NCBI RefSeq assembly: GCF_026241255.1
Contig: NZ_JAPHNC010000009.1
Location: 1 to 62,247, forward strand
DNA length: 62,247 bases
Origin: Helicobacter sp. MIT 21-1697
Lineage (GTDB): Bacteria > Campylobacterota > Campylobacteria > Campylobacterales > Helicobacteraceae
Direction of reading: 5' to 3'
Below, piece by piece: positions 1 through 11,263 of the stretch (within the stretch, counting starts at the first letter, position 1; each line of letters opens with the position of its first letter). A program made the translations under genes and the position numbers. The notes beneath the pieces are model-generated. The model did not search any database, was not told where the DNA came from, and was given only the letters and a program-made list of their open reading frames with translations.

Positions 1-117
1 TTGAAGGGGTTTGTGCCAAATCTTTACAATGTTATCCTCACAAGCGCGTTTTTATTTTGCTCTTTACTTGCATTAGGAAACAACCCCTACACTAAATTTC
101 TTTATTTTAATTTTTAA
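1..117 (+). CDS. MBOAT family O-acyltransferase, C-terminal fragment (cut by window edge)
   Basis: An open frame enters from the left edge in frame 1 and stops at TAA 115-117, giving 38 residues. It carries one hydrophobic segment and ends in FLYFNF. The same ending closes the fragment at the right edge of the window, and it resembles the aromatic-rich C-terminus of AlgI-type membrane-bound O-acyltransferases. The following gene starts 9 bases later, so the two probably form an operon for O-acylation of an envelope glycan. The catalytic His lies outside the window, so the assignment rests on the ending and the neighbour. Confidence 0.55.
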   Translation: MKGFVPNLYNVILTSAFLFCSLLALGNNPYTKFLYFNF

Positions 118-126
118 AGGCATAAA

Positions 127-1257
127 ATGCAATTAAATGCTTTAATAAACCTATTTAACAAACCTAGGAACGAAAGAAAGTGGATTGTAGGCGTATTTTT
201 ATGCGTAATGTCTATTTTTAACGTAATAGCTTTTTTAAATATTTTCATTGACCCTTATTTCTTATATGGAATCTCACATAAATATAACTATTTTTTCAAC
301 TCCATTAATGAGAGGGTAGAAAAGGTAAATAGAATTTATTATGGTAAAAAAGAATCTTATGACTCTGTTCTACTGGGTAGCTCTAGGGCAACTTATGTCA
401 ATCAATATGATTTTAAAGAACACAAGCTTTTTAATTTTGCTGCTTCCTCTATGAACCCTTTTGAATATGAAGACTACTTAGAACTAATGAAACAAAAAGG
501 GCATTCTTTGAGAACAATTTATTTGCAAATAGATTTTTTTGGCTCTAATATCAAACTCAAAGAAGAGGTAAAAGAAAGATTAAGAGTTGCCTTTGAGCCA
601 CTTGATAATCCTTTCAATAGAATCTCAAATTTATTTATTACAAACGAACAATTAAAAAATATTCCCTTAATCAACATAAACAGAAAAAATAAGGGTGATA
701 TATATTATTCAAGAGATAATATCAAATATCACGAAAAAATAGATGAAAAAGATAGAATCTTTGCACTCAAATATGGCTTAAAAGCAATAACTTCTGGCTT
801 TATTGGAAAAAACTATGATTTTGATGAAGAAGTTTTAAGAAATATTTTGAATACTATAAAAGCTCATAATCCAAATGCTCAATTTGTGATTTATACCTCT
901 CCTATACCTGTGATTCAACTCGCAGCTGAAATTAACTTTGCCAAGAGGTGGGAAGAATATAAAAAATGGTTAAGAATACATATTGAAATCTTTGGTGGGC
1001 TTTATCAGTTTATGGGTTTTAATGAAATCACAGAAAATTTCAAAGAACATTATTTTGATTCTTCTCATTTTTATCCTTATGTGGGGACACTCATCACTCA
1101 AACACTTACAAATGAAGAATTCCAACCCATTAAAGATTTTGGGATTTATTTGGATTCTAGCAATATTGAAAACTACATCGCAAAGCTAGAATCAAAACTA
1201 AAAAACTATGATATGAGCGAAATCATAGAAATTATGAATGATAAAAACATAAAATAA
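127..1257 (+). CDS. MBOAT-associated membrane-anchored SGNH-like protein
   Basis: This 376-residue protein has one N-terminal membrane anchor (about residues 21-43, IVGVFLCVMSIFNVIAFL) and an extracytoplasmic body. VLLGSSRATYV (about residues 82-92) has the position and shape of an SGNH/DltD-like block I, and DSSHFYPYVG (about 314-323) resembles the C-terminal block with a catalytic His. The start follows an AAAGG ribosome site. It lies 9 bases after an MBOAT C-terminus, the usual place for an acyl-transfer partner. The gene at 61089-62123 is a diverged paralogue with the same layout (VIGTSRTRYIDYD). Substrate unknown. An AlgX/DltD-type role in O-acylation is inference. Confidence 0.6.
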   Translation: MQLNALINLFNKPRNERKWIVGVFLCVMSIFNVIAFLNIFIDPYFLYGISHKYNYFFNSINERVEKVNRIYYGKKESYDSVLLGSSRATYVNQYDFKEHKLFNFAASSMNPFEYEDYLELMKQKGHSLRTIYLQIDFFGSNIKLKEEVKERLRVAFEPLDNPFNRISNLFITNEQLKNIPLININRKNKGDIYYSRDNIKYHEKIDEKDRIFALKYGLKAITSGFIGKNYDFDEEVLRNILNTIKAHNPNAQFVIYTSPIPVIQLAAEINFAKRWEEYKKWLRIHIEIFGGLYQFMGFNEITENFKEHYFDSSHFYPYVGTLITQTLTNEEFQPIKDFGIYLDSSNIENYIAKLESKLKNYDMSEIIEIMNDKNIK

Positions 1258-1274
1258 TTCTACTTTTATAGAAT
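1257..1274. terminator. Weak bidirectional hairpin between convergent genes
   Basis: ATTCTA (1257-1262) and TAGAAT (1269-1274) form a six-pair stem with a six-base loop between the convergent stops of the MBOAT partner gene and gyrB. The stem is AT-rich with no strong U tract, so this is a tentative shared terminator. Confidence 0.25.
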
Positions 1275-4678
<3,404 letters not shown>

Positions 4679-4726
4679 CTGCAATGTCCTTTGTAATAAA
4701 ATTATTTAAGTAGAGGTAGTAGGTAA

Positions 4727-4816
4727 AGTGAAAAAGTGAAAAGTTACTCCTAAAACCGCTTCTACTTTGGTGTTTAAATGTGAAAAGTGATGGTGTATCT
4801 TTCACATTATTTCACA
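4727..4816. other. DnaA-box cluster upstream of dnaN (possible origin half or remnant)
   Basis: TTCACA cores occur at 4801-4806 and 4811-4816 on the plus strand and at 4779-4784 on the minus strand (TGTGAA). Two near matches (AGTGAA) lie at 4727-4732 and 4735-4740. An AT-rich stretch follows (4817-4900). The 242-base gap between dnaN and the mla operon holds no gene. Epsilonproteobacterial DnaA boxes have a TTCACA core, and the ancestral order dnaA-dnaN puts boxes here. Whether DnaA binds this cluster now is inference. Confidence 0.5.
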
Positions 4817-4879
4817 TCTATTATAGCTTAAAAATTCTTAGAGTTTGGATAATTTCTATTTTAGATTACAAGCTTTTGT

Positions 4880-4885
4880 TATAAT
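4880..4885 (+). promoter_or_regulatory. -10 element for the mla operon
   Basis: TATAAT lies 42 bases before the first mla gene, preceded by TTGT and AT-rich DNA. No clear -35 is visible, as is common for the Helicobacter housekeeping sigma factor. Confidence 0.45.
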
Positions 4886-4926
4886 TTATTTCTTAGATTC
4901 TGCGTATATTTTATATTACAAGGTGT

Positions 4927-6045
4927 ATGATGGATTTTAGAGTTAGTTTTCAAGGAGATAGAACATTTATAGAACTTCAGGGTAGATGTGATTATTCATT
5001 ATCTAAGAAGCAACGCGAAGCTTTAAGTGAAGCTATTATTTCTCAAAATAAATTGAGTATTGATTTTAAACGAGTTACAAAAGCAGATTTTGTTTTTTGT
5101 GCGTTTATTTATGAACTTATAACAGATAAAGATGCACAAATTATAGGTGCGAATACCCGAACAAATGAGATTTTTCAGACTCTTTGTTCTTCATTACCAA
5201 AAGAAAATGAGGAAAATGTCATTCATACTACTTTATCTTTAAAGATTTCACAATGGTTTTTAATTCCTCTAGGAAAGCGTATAGAGCAGTTTTTTGAGAG
5301 TTTTTTAAATTTTTTAAACTTTTGTGGTATGTGTTTATGGTATTTTTTTCTTGCGCTTCTCTCACCACGCCGTTTTAAGTGTGGTTCTATATTTTATCAT
5401 ATGAACGAGGCTGGATTCAAGGCTTTGCCTGTTGCTTTGCTTACTGCTTTTATTGTAAGTTATGCGATTGCTTTACAGGGAGTTTTGCAATTAGAAAAAA
5501 TGGGTGTACCTTTAATGAGTGTGGAGATAGTGGCAAAGCTCTCTTTGCGTGAAATGGGACCTTTTATTTTAGCTATTGTGGTTGCTGGGCGAAGTTCATC
5601 GGCTTTTAGTGCTCAGATTGGCGTAATGAATCTTACAGAAGAAAGTGATGCACTTAAAACAATGAATCTAAGTCTTTTTGATTATCTTGTCTTACCACGT
5701 GTTTTAGCACTTATTATTGTAATGCCTTTATTAGTGTTTTTGGCTGATAGTGTGAGTTTGCTTGCAGCAATGCTTGCAGTAGAAATGCAAACAGGCATTA
5801 ATTTTGTGCAATATTTGGAGAGATTTTATGAATATGTGGGTATTAATCATTTTTTAGTAGGAATGATAAAAGCACCATTTTTTGGAGCAGCTATTGCTCT
5901 TGTGGGTTGTTTTCGTGGATTGTATGTCAAAGGAGATACAGAATCTGTAGGAATTGAAACGACAAAAAGCGTAGTCAATGCTCTTTTTTGGGTGATTTTA
6001 ATCAATGCAATATTTTCAGTTATTACAACAAGGCTTGATATATGA
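4927..6045 (+). CDS. mlaE: STAS-MlaE fusion: lipid-transport ABC permease
   Basis: MlaE is the inner-membrane permease of MCE-type ABC systems that move phospholipids between the inner and outer membranes. The first roughly 100 residues form a STAS-like domain (RVSFQGDRTFIELQGRCDYS), which in E. coli is the separate protein MlaB. The permease domain follows from about residue 125, with several membrane helices and the MlaE signature around FILAIVVAGRSSSAFSAQIG. Tandem ATGs (4927, 4930) leave the exact start open by one codon. The stop overlaps the ATPase start by four bases. The 372-residue length fits the STAS-containing version. Confidence 0.88.
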   Translation: MMDFRVSFQGDRTFIELQGRCDYSLSKKQREALSEAIISQNKLSIDFKRVTKADFVFCAFIYELITDKDAQIIGANTRTNEIFQTLCSSLPKENEENVIHTTLSLKISQWFLIPLGKRIEQFFESFLNFLNFCGMCLWYFFLALLSPRRFKCGSIFYHMNEAGFKALPVALLTAFIVSYAIALQGVLQLEKMGVPLMSVEIVAKLSLREMGPFILAIVVAGRSSSAFSAQIGVMNLTEESDALKTMNLSLFDYLVLPRVLALIIVMPLLVFLADSVSLLAAMLAVEMQTGINFVQYLERFYEYVGINHFLVGMIKAPFFGAAIALVGCFRGLYVKGDTESVGIETTKSVVNALFWVILINAIFSVITTRLDI

Positions 6046-6842
6046 GTATTATTAAAGTGCGTGAGCTTTATACACAATATGGTGATGTTATTATTCACAA
6101 TGGGATTAGTTTTGATGTGAAAAGAAGTGAAATTTTTGGTATTCTAGGTGGCAGTGGTAGCGGCAAGAGCACATTACTCAAAAATATGCTTTTTTTAGAA
6201 AAGCCTACCTCTGGGAAAATAGAATTTTTTGGAGAAGATATTTGGGCATTGCCTGAAGATAAACGAGGGAGGATTCTTAATCGTTGTGGTGTGATGTTTC
6301 AATTTGGAGCATTGTTTTCATCAATGAATGTGCTTGATAATGTTGCTTTTTTACTCACACAAAAGAGTCATTATGATACACGCACTATTGAGCATTTATC
6401 AAGAATGTGGCTTGATTTGGTGGGATTAGATTCTAAAGTCGCGTATAAATATCCTTATGAACTCTCTGGTGGTATGAAAAAGCGCGTAGCACTTGCACGA
6501 GCTTTAGCACTTAGTCCTGATATTTTATTTTTAGATGAACCTACAAGCGGTCTTGATTTACAGAGTTCGGAACGATTTGATAGTTTGATTATTAAGCTTA
6601 AAGAAATATTGAAAATTACGATTGTAATGGTAACACACGATTTAGATTCTATTAAAGATAGCGTAGATAGATTGATTTTGCTTGAAGATAAGCATATTGT
6701 ATTTGAGGGCACATTATCAGAGCTTTATCATCAAAAGCAGCAAGGACACGCTCACGCCAAAATCTTTTCAGGGCAGCGAGGGAAAAGATTTTGGCAAAGT
6801 TTTGAACAAACAAAAGGAGATAATAAATGGAACGCAATATAA
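6042..6842 (+). CDS. mlaF: MlaF-type ABC transporter ATP-binding protein
   Basis: This 266-residue ATPase drives the MCE lipid transporter. It has Walker A GGSGSGKST (about residues 36-44), the signature LSGGMKKRVALARALA, Walker B ILFLDEP and the switch region VMVTHD. It overlaps the permease stop by four bases (ATGA), and the downstream MCE gene starts 16 bases inside its end, so translation is probably coupled. The order permease-ATPase-MCE-lipoprotein supports the assignment over other ABC ATPases. Confidence 0.9.
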   Translation: MSIIKVRELYTQYGDVIIHNGISFDVKRSEIFGILGGSGSGKSTLLKNMLFLEKPTSGKIEFFGEDIWALPEDKRGRILNRCGVMFQFGALFSSMNVLDNVAFLLTQKSHYDTRTIEHLSRMWLDLVGLDSKVAYKYPYELSGGMKKRVALARALALSPDILFLDEPTSGLDLQSSERFDSLIIKLKEILKITIVMVTHDLDSIKDSVDRLILLEDKHIVFEGTLSELYHQKQQGHAHAKIFSGQRGKRFWQSFEQTKGDNKWNAI

Positions 6843-7603
6843 AATATGTGTGGATTGGCACTCTCTTTTTTATTATTCTGATATTAATGGTTGCTTTTAT
6901 ATTATGGCTTAATCGTTTTGAAATAGATTCTACACGATATACACATTATTACGCATATAGTTCTGATGAAGTAAGTGGCATAGGTGCAAATACGCCTATA
7001 AAATATAAAGGTATCAGCGTAGGACGGGTTCAATCTATAAACTTTAAGGATATTAAAGAGGGCATAATAGAAGTTCAAATGCTTATAGATTCTCAACTTT
7101 ATGTGCGCGAAAATGCTAAAGTTGTCATTAGTTCTCAAGGATTAGCAGGAGCGAATTATCTTTCACTTATTCAAGGTAATGGAGGGGAAGTACTCCAAAA
7201 AAATACTGAAGGTAAAAAGGTGCTTGAACTTGATAAGGGAAGTATTGAAAAGATTATGAGTAAAGCAAGTGAGTTAAGCGATGATATGGCATCTTTGCTC
7301 AAAAATCTTAATAATGGTTTGAATGAAGAAAATCTCCGAGAAATTAATATGATGATTAAAGAATTACGTTCTTCTACACAGAATCTTCAAAGCATAAGTG
7401 TGCAGATAAATAACAATATGCAAAGAGGTGAATATAATTTGCGTGAGATTCTCACACCTACACTTTTTCAATTTCAAAGGAGCTTGCAAGATATGAGTAA
7501 ATTTTTTAATCACGCTTCACAATTTATGGATAAAATGGACAAAGACCCTTATAACAGCCTCTTTGGGAAGCAAAATCAATCCTCTCAAAAGGATAAAAAA
7601 TGA
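6827..7603 (+). CDS. mlaD: MlaD-type MCE-domain substrate-binding protein
   Basis: MlaD-type proteins are inner-membrane anchored and form a ring through which lipids pass. The protein (258 residues) has one N-terminal membrane helix (about residues 8-29) and then an MCE domain, with GIGANTPIKYKGISVGRVQS near residues 50-69 and the SQGLAGANYLSL region near 105-116. The C-terminal half is predicted helical (LSDDMASLLKNLNNGL). It overlaps mlaF by 16 bases and the lipoprotein gene by four. Confidence 0.9.
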   Translation: MERNIKYVWIGTLFFIILILMVAFILWLNRFEIDSTRYTHYYAYSSDEVSGIGANTPIKYKGISVGRVQSINFKDIKEGIIEVQMLIDSQLYVRENAKVVISSQGLAGANYLSLIQGNGGEVLQKNTEGKKVLELDKGSIEKIMSKASELSDDMASLLKNLNNGLNEENLREINMMIKELRSSTQNLQSISVQINNNMQRGEYNLREILTPTLFQFQRSLQDMSKFFNHASQFMDKMDKDPYNSLFGKQNQSSQKDKK

Positions 7604-8187
7604 AATTATATATTTTATGTCTATGTGGATTTATATTCGGAGGTTGTGTTGATATTAAGATTGCTTCTGAAATGGAAAAAACAGAGTATTTCACTCTATA
7701 TACATCAAATACACAAAAGCAAGAGTGTAAGGTTCTAAAACCCAAAACTATCGGACTACTAGATGTTTATGCTCCTAGCCCTTTTGATAGCAATTCATTG
7801 ATATTATTTGATAATGCAACCTTACAAGTGAGTGAAATTAAAGGAAAAAAATGGATAAATTCCCCAAAAGAAATGCTTAAAACAAAACTCCTCTCAAAGT
7901 TACAAAATAAATGTTTTCAAATATCTATTGAGCCCTTTGGCACACAAAAGTTTGATAAGATTCTTAAAGTATCTCTTTTATCTTTACAAGTGCTTGATGA
8001 AAAAGGCACTTATAGCGCACAAATGAGCGTGTTTTATGAAGTTTTAAATATGAGGAGCTATACTCAAAGCAAAAGTGGCACTCTTACTTCCAAAGTACCC
8101 TTAGATTCTATTTCTAAACAAAATATGGCGCTTGGATTTGCAAAAGCAAGCGATGAAGTGCTTGATAAAATGCTCAAGGCATTATAA
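7600..8187 (+). CDS. ABC transport auxiliary lipoprotein (PqiC-like)
   Basis: The 195-residue protein begins with a lipoprotein signal peptide, MKLYILCLCGFIFGGC, with the acylated Cys at residue 16. The mature part resembles the ABC-type transport auxiliary lipoprotein family (an outer-membrane lipoprotein found with MCE operons): an early YFTLY motif, a LLDVYAPSPFDS segment and a C-terminal DEVLDKMLKAL helix. It is last in the mla operon, overlaps mlaD by four bases, and its stop nearly touches the convergent thyX stop. It probably acts as the outer-membrane partner of MlaD. No MlaA or MlaC homologue is in the window. Confidence 0.75.
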   Translation: MKLYILCLCGFIFGGCVDIKIASEMEKTEYFTLYTSNTQKQECKVLKPKTIGLLDVYAPSPFDSNSLILFDNATLQVSEIKGKKWINSPKEMLKTKLLSKLQNKCFQISIEPFGTQKFDKILKVSLLSLQVLDEKGTYSAQMSVFYEVLNMRSYTQSKSGTLTSKVPLDSISKQNMALGFAKASDEVLDKMLKAL

Positions 8188-8188
8188 A

Positions 8189-8839
8189 TTAAGATTCGGG
8201 CACACAATCTTGAAAAATAAAGCGATGTTCTTCGGGCAATGCATTAAATATGCTAAGAGCTAAAGCACGAATCTCCCAAAGCGCAGATTTAGAAGTGCGC
8301 AAAGAAAGGAAATTTTGCAAACTTCGCGCATTAATGCTAAAACTTAGTTCTGTGCGGTAAGATTCTGGCATAGCAAATTTGGCAATATCGTTACTTATGT
8401 TCTTGCATAAAATCTCGCGTAGATTCTCAAGCGCCTTAAGCGAGGCAATATCCACCTCTTTATTATGTGTAAAAACAACAAACTGCTCTGCACGAGCGAG
8501 ATTCTCTTCATTTATTGGCAAAAAACTAGGAAGATTTTTGAGTTCTTTAAGCGTATAGCGCGATGATTTTACGCTATAACTTGCAAGACGATGACGCGCA
8601 AGCTCTTGCAAGCACGCTCGTGAAATACCTTTGATATAAAAATTATAATACAAATGTTCTAAAGTGCTAGCGTGCTTAAATTTATTGCCCACTCTATCAA
8701 TAAGTTCAATATCTTTTTCTCCACCATTATCGCCTTTATCAAAGCTCTGCCAACAGGTGCGAATAGCATTACTACAAATATGCAGTGGCGTATAATGCAA
8801 AAGAGTGATAGCAATATTACACGAGCGAGATTCTTCCAT
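8189..8839 (-). CDS. thyX: Flavin-dependent thymidylate synthase ThyX
   Basis: ThyX makes dTMP from dUMP using FAD, NADPH and methylene-tetrahydrofolate, replacing ThyA. The signature RHRLASYSVKSSRYT (about residues 82-96) fits RHRx7S plus the following SRY. The N-terminal AIRTCWQSFDKGDNGGEKD and ASTLEHLYYNF segments and the C-terminal SINARSLQNFLSLRT with its conserved Arg residues are present. Length is 216 residues, similar to H. pylori ThyX. AAGGA precedes the ATG. The gene is divergent from the DUF354 gene with 86 bases between. Confidence 0.95.
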   Translation of the reverse strand: MEESRSCNIAITLLHYTPLHICSNAIRTCWQSFDKGDNGGEKDIELIDRVGNKFKHASTLEHLYYNFYIKGISRACLQELARHRLASYSVKSSRYTLKELKNLPSFLPINEENLARAEQFVVFTHNKEVDIASLKALENLREILCKNISNDIAKFAMPESYRTELSFSINARSLQNFLSLRTSKSALWEIRALALSIFNALPEEHRFIFQDCVPES

Positions 8840-8925
8840 AGTTTGTATTCCTTTTATGATATTGTGAGGTTTGCTTGAATAGAATCTTAACGCAATTTAA
8901 AAAATTTAATACAAATGAGGCGTAA

Positions 8926-10032
8926 ATGATTTGGCTTGATATTATTGATCCAAAATATGTGCTGTTTTTTAAATCACTCCTCTCACAGCTTAAGGCATTA
9001 GATTCTGTCATTGTAACCACGCGCAAAAGCGCAAATTATGATGAGTGTGCAAGGCTTTTGGAGCTTTTTAATATACAATCGTATGCTATTGGCGGATATG
9101 GTGGGGCAAGCAAACTAGGAAAGTTTCAATCGCGTTTAGAGCGACAAATAGGTTTTTTGGAGCTTTTTAATACACTTGGAGAGATGCCTCGTATTTTTAT
9201 TACAGGTGCAAGTGTTGATGGTGTGCAGTGCGCTTTTGGCTTGGGCATACCTGTGGTGCATTTTGCTGATACTCCTGTGGCAGGAGAGCGTTTTTGCCTT
9301 AAAGACTTAACAATTCTCTCTCGCCTTACCTTACCGCTCTCTGCACTTGTATTTCGTCCTTTTGTTGTGCCAGAAATATGTTATACAAGTTTGGGCTTAC
9401 AACCCAGCCAAGTTAAAGCCTATAATTTTATTGATGTCGCTTTATGGTTACAAGATGTGCCACTCTCATTTTCACGAGATTGCAAAGAGAGGGCAGCATT
9501 TTGCACACATTTGGGATTAGATGAGAATTTACCCATCATTCTTGTGCGTGAGGAGGAATACAAAGCGCATTATGTGAAGCAAAAGCTACCCATTATTTAT
9601 CAGAGTGTTATGCTCTTGGCACAAAGTGGTAAGGTAAATGTGCTCTTAATGCCTCGCTATGGAGAGCAGGAGTTAGAATCTCTTTTTGGCAAGGATAAAT
9701 ATGTGAAGATTCTTAAGCAAAAACTTGAACCCAAAGCATTTTACCCTTTTATAGATATGCTTCTTGGCGGAGGCGGAACAATGAATCTTGAAGCGTGTTA
9801 TTTGGGCATACCCGTGATTTCAACGCGCTCACTTTTGCTTTTTCACGATAGATTTTTGCTTAAACATAAGCTTATGTATCACGCCAAAAGTGTGGAAGAA
9901 GTGATGAGATGTGTAGATGAAATACTTTCCTCTCGCACACCCCCTTGCAAAAGAGATGATTTATTTGCGCCAAATGGTGCAGATTTTAGCACGATTTTGC
10001 CTCATATTAAATCTCTTATGTGCCACTCATAG
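8926..10032 (+). CDS. DUF354 family protein (glycosyltransferase-like fold)
   Basis: The 368-residue protein begins MIWLDIIDPKYVLFFKSLL and shows the two-half layout of DUF354 proteins, which resemble GT-B transferases such as UDP-GlcNAc 2-epimerase. Visible segments are ITGASVDGVQCAFGLGIPVV with HFADTP (about residues 87-114), an FRPFVVPE stretch, and a nucleotide-sugar-like site MLLGGGGTMNLEACYLGIP (about 281-299). No signal peptide or membrane segment is seen. Its end overlaps the convergent type II F-like gene by 17 bases. Its substrate is unknown; a role in surface glycan synthesis is a guess. Confidence 0.65.
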   Translation: MIWLDIIDPKYVLFFKSLLSQLKALDSVIVTTRKSANYDECARLLELFNIQSYAIGGYGGASKLGKFQSRLERQIGFLELFNTLGEMPRIFITGASVDGVQCAFGLGIPVVHFADTPVAGERFCLKDLTILSRLTLPLSALVFRPFVVPEICYTSLGLQPSQVKAYNFIDVALWLQDVPLSFSRDCKERAAFCTHLGLDENLPIILVREEEYKAHYVKQKLPIIYQSVMLLAQSGKVNVLLMPRYGEQELESLFGKDKYVKILKQKLEPKAFYPFIDMLLGGGGTMNLEACYLGIPVISTRSLLLFHDRFLLKHKLMYHAKSVEEVMRCVDEILSSRTPPCKRDDLFAPNGADFSTILPHIKSLMCHS

Positions 10033-11263
10033 CATTTGCACTCATATCCCACATAGGCACAAACACACCCAAGGCTAAAAATAAAAGCAACACCCCCATA
10101 CAGAGGCTTAAAATTGGCTCAATAAGCGAGATAAGAAAATCTATTTTTTCTTGGGCAACTTCCTCAAATCGTTTTGCACATACTTCAAGCATTTCAGGGA
10201 GTTTGCCGCTTTGCTCTCCGGCAGCAAGAAGTGCTAAAGAAATTTCATCAAGCATTTCTTCTTGTATAAGTGCCAAAGAGAGGCTTTTGCCATTTTTAAC
10301 ATATTCAAGCACTTTGTTAAATTGTGCTTTGAGTGCGAGATTACTAAGTGCATCATTACTAAGGGAGAGAGCCAAATCAAGTGGTGTAGCGGACTTGAGT
10401 TGCAAAAAAAGTGTAAAAGTGTATTGATAAAAAAAATTAAGCTTCATAATCTCGCCAACAAATGGCAGATGCAAAAGCAAGGCGTGTATTTTGTGCTTGA
10501 AGTTGAAGGAATGTTTATATAATCTTTGGAATCCAAGAGCTATAAGCGCAATCCCAAGAATAAAAATAAGCCCAAAATGCTCAAAAAAAGACTGCATATA
10601 AATAAGAATGCGCGTATAAATAGGGAGATTCACACTTAATTCTTCAAACATTACCAAAAATTCAGGTAGCACAAACATTACAATCCCAACAAATGCGCTA
10701 ATAATGCTTATAAGCACAAGTAAAGGATAAAAGAGTGCGCGCTTAACCTTGCTTTTGTTTTTATGTTCTCTTGCAAGATGAGCGCTTAACATCTTAAAAA
10801 TCTCGCCAAGCTCCCCGCTTTTTTCTCCAAGTGCTAGCATACTCCAAGTCATATCGCCAAAAATGTCCTTATGCTCTTTAAAAGCGACAGAGAGTTTTTG
10901 TCCAAGATTCAGACGATAGGCGATTTCAAGTAAAATTCGCTTTAAGGCTATTTTTTTGGTATTTTTGGCACATACTTCAATGACTTCAAGGATTGGCAAT
11001 GAGGCACAAAGCATAATAGAGATTTGTAAGAAAAGTGCGCTTATATCTTGTTTTGTGATTTTGTTATCAAGGTGTAGGATTTGTAGGTGCAAAAATTCAA
11101 AACCACTTAAGGCTTTAATTTCAATAGGATAAACATTATGCTTATGCAAACTGAGCTCTTTGGCACTTTCGTATGAAGTTGCAAAAAGTGTTATTTGAAT
11201 GTGTTTGTTGTCCTTAATACCCTTAATAAGATATTTTTGTGGTAATTTTTTCATATTTTGCAT
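10016..11263 (-). CDS. Type II secretion F / MshG-like inner-membrane protein
   Basis: The 415-residue protein has the duplicated T2SSF architecture of GspF, PilC, MshG and Campylobacter CtsF. An N-terminal cytoplasmic domain is followed by two related helical bundles with membrane segments near residues 175-200, 230-250 and 385-405. The repeated motifs LGEKSGELGEIF and AAGEQSGKLPEML mark the two halves. It forms the inner-membrane platform on which the ATPase acts. It is last in the operon and overlaps the ATPase gene by 13 bases. Start codon choice between 11263 and 11254 is not settled. Confidence 0.88.
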   Translation of the reverse strand: MQNMKKLPQKYLIKGIKDNKHIQITLFATSYESAKELSLHKHNVYPIEIKALSGFEFLHLQILHLDNKITKQDISALFLQISIMLCASLPILEVIEVCAKNTKKIALKRILLEIAYRLNLGQKLSVAFKEHKDIFGDMTWSMLALGEKSGELGEIFKMLSAHLAREHKNKSKVKRALFYPLLVLISIISAFVGIVMFVLPEFLVMFEELSVNLPIYTRILIYMQSFFEHFGLIFILGIALIALGFQRLYKHSFNFKHKIHALLLHLPFVGEIMKLNFFYQYTFTLFLQLKSATPLDLALSLSNDALSNLALKAQFNKVLEYVKNGKSLSLALIQEEMLDEISLALLAAGEQSGKLPEMLEVCAKRFEEVAQEKIDFLISLIEPILSLCMGVLLLFLALGVFVPMWDMSANAMSGT

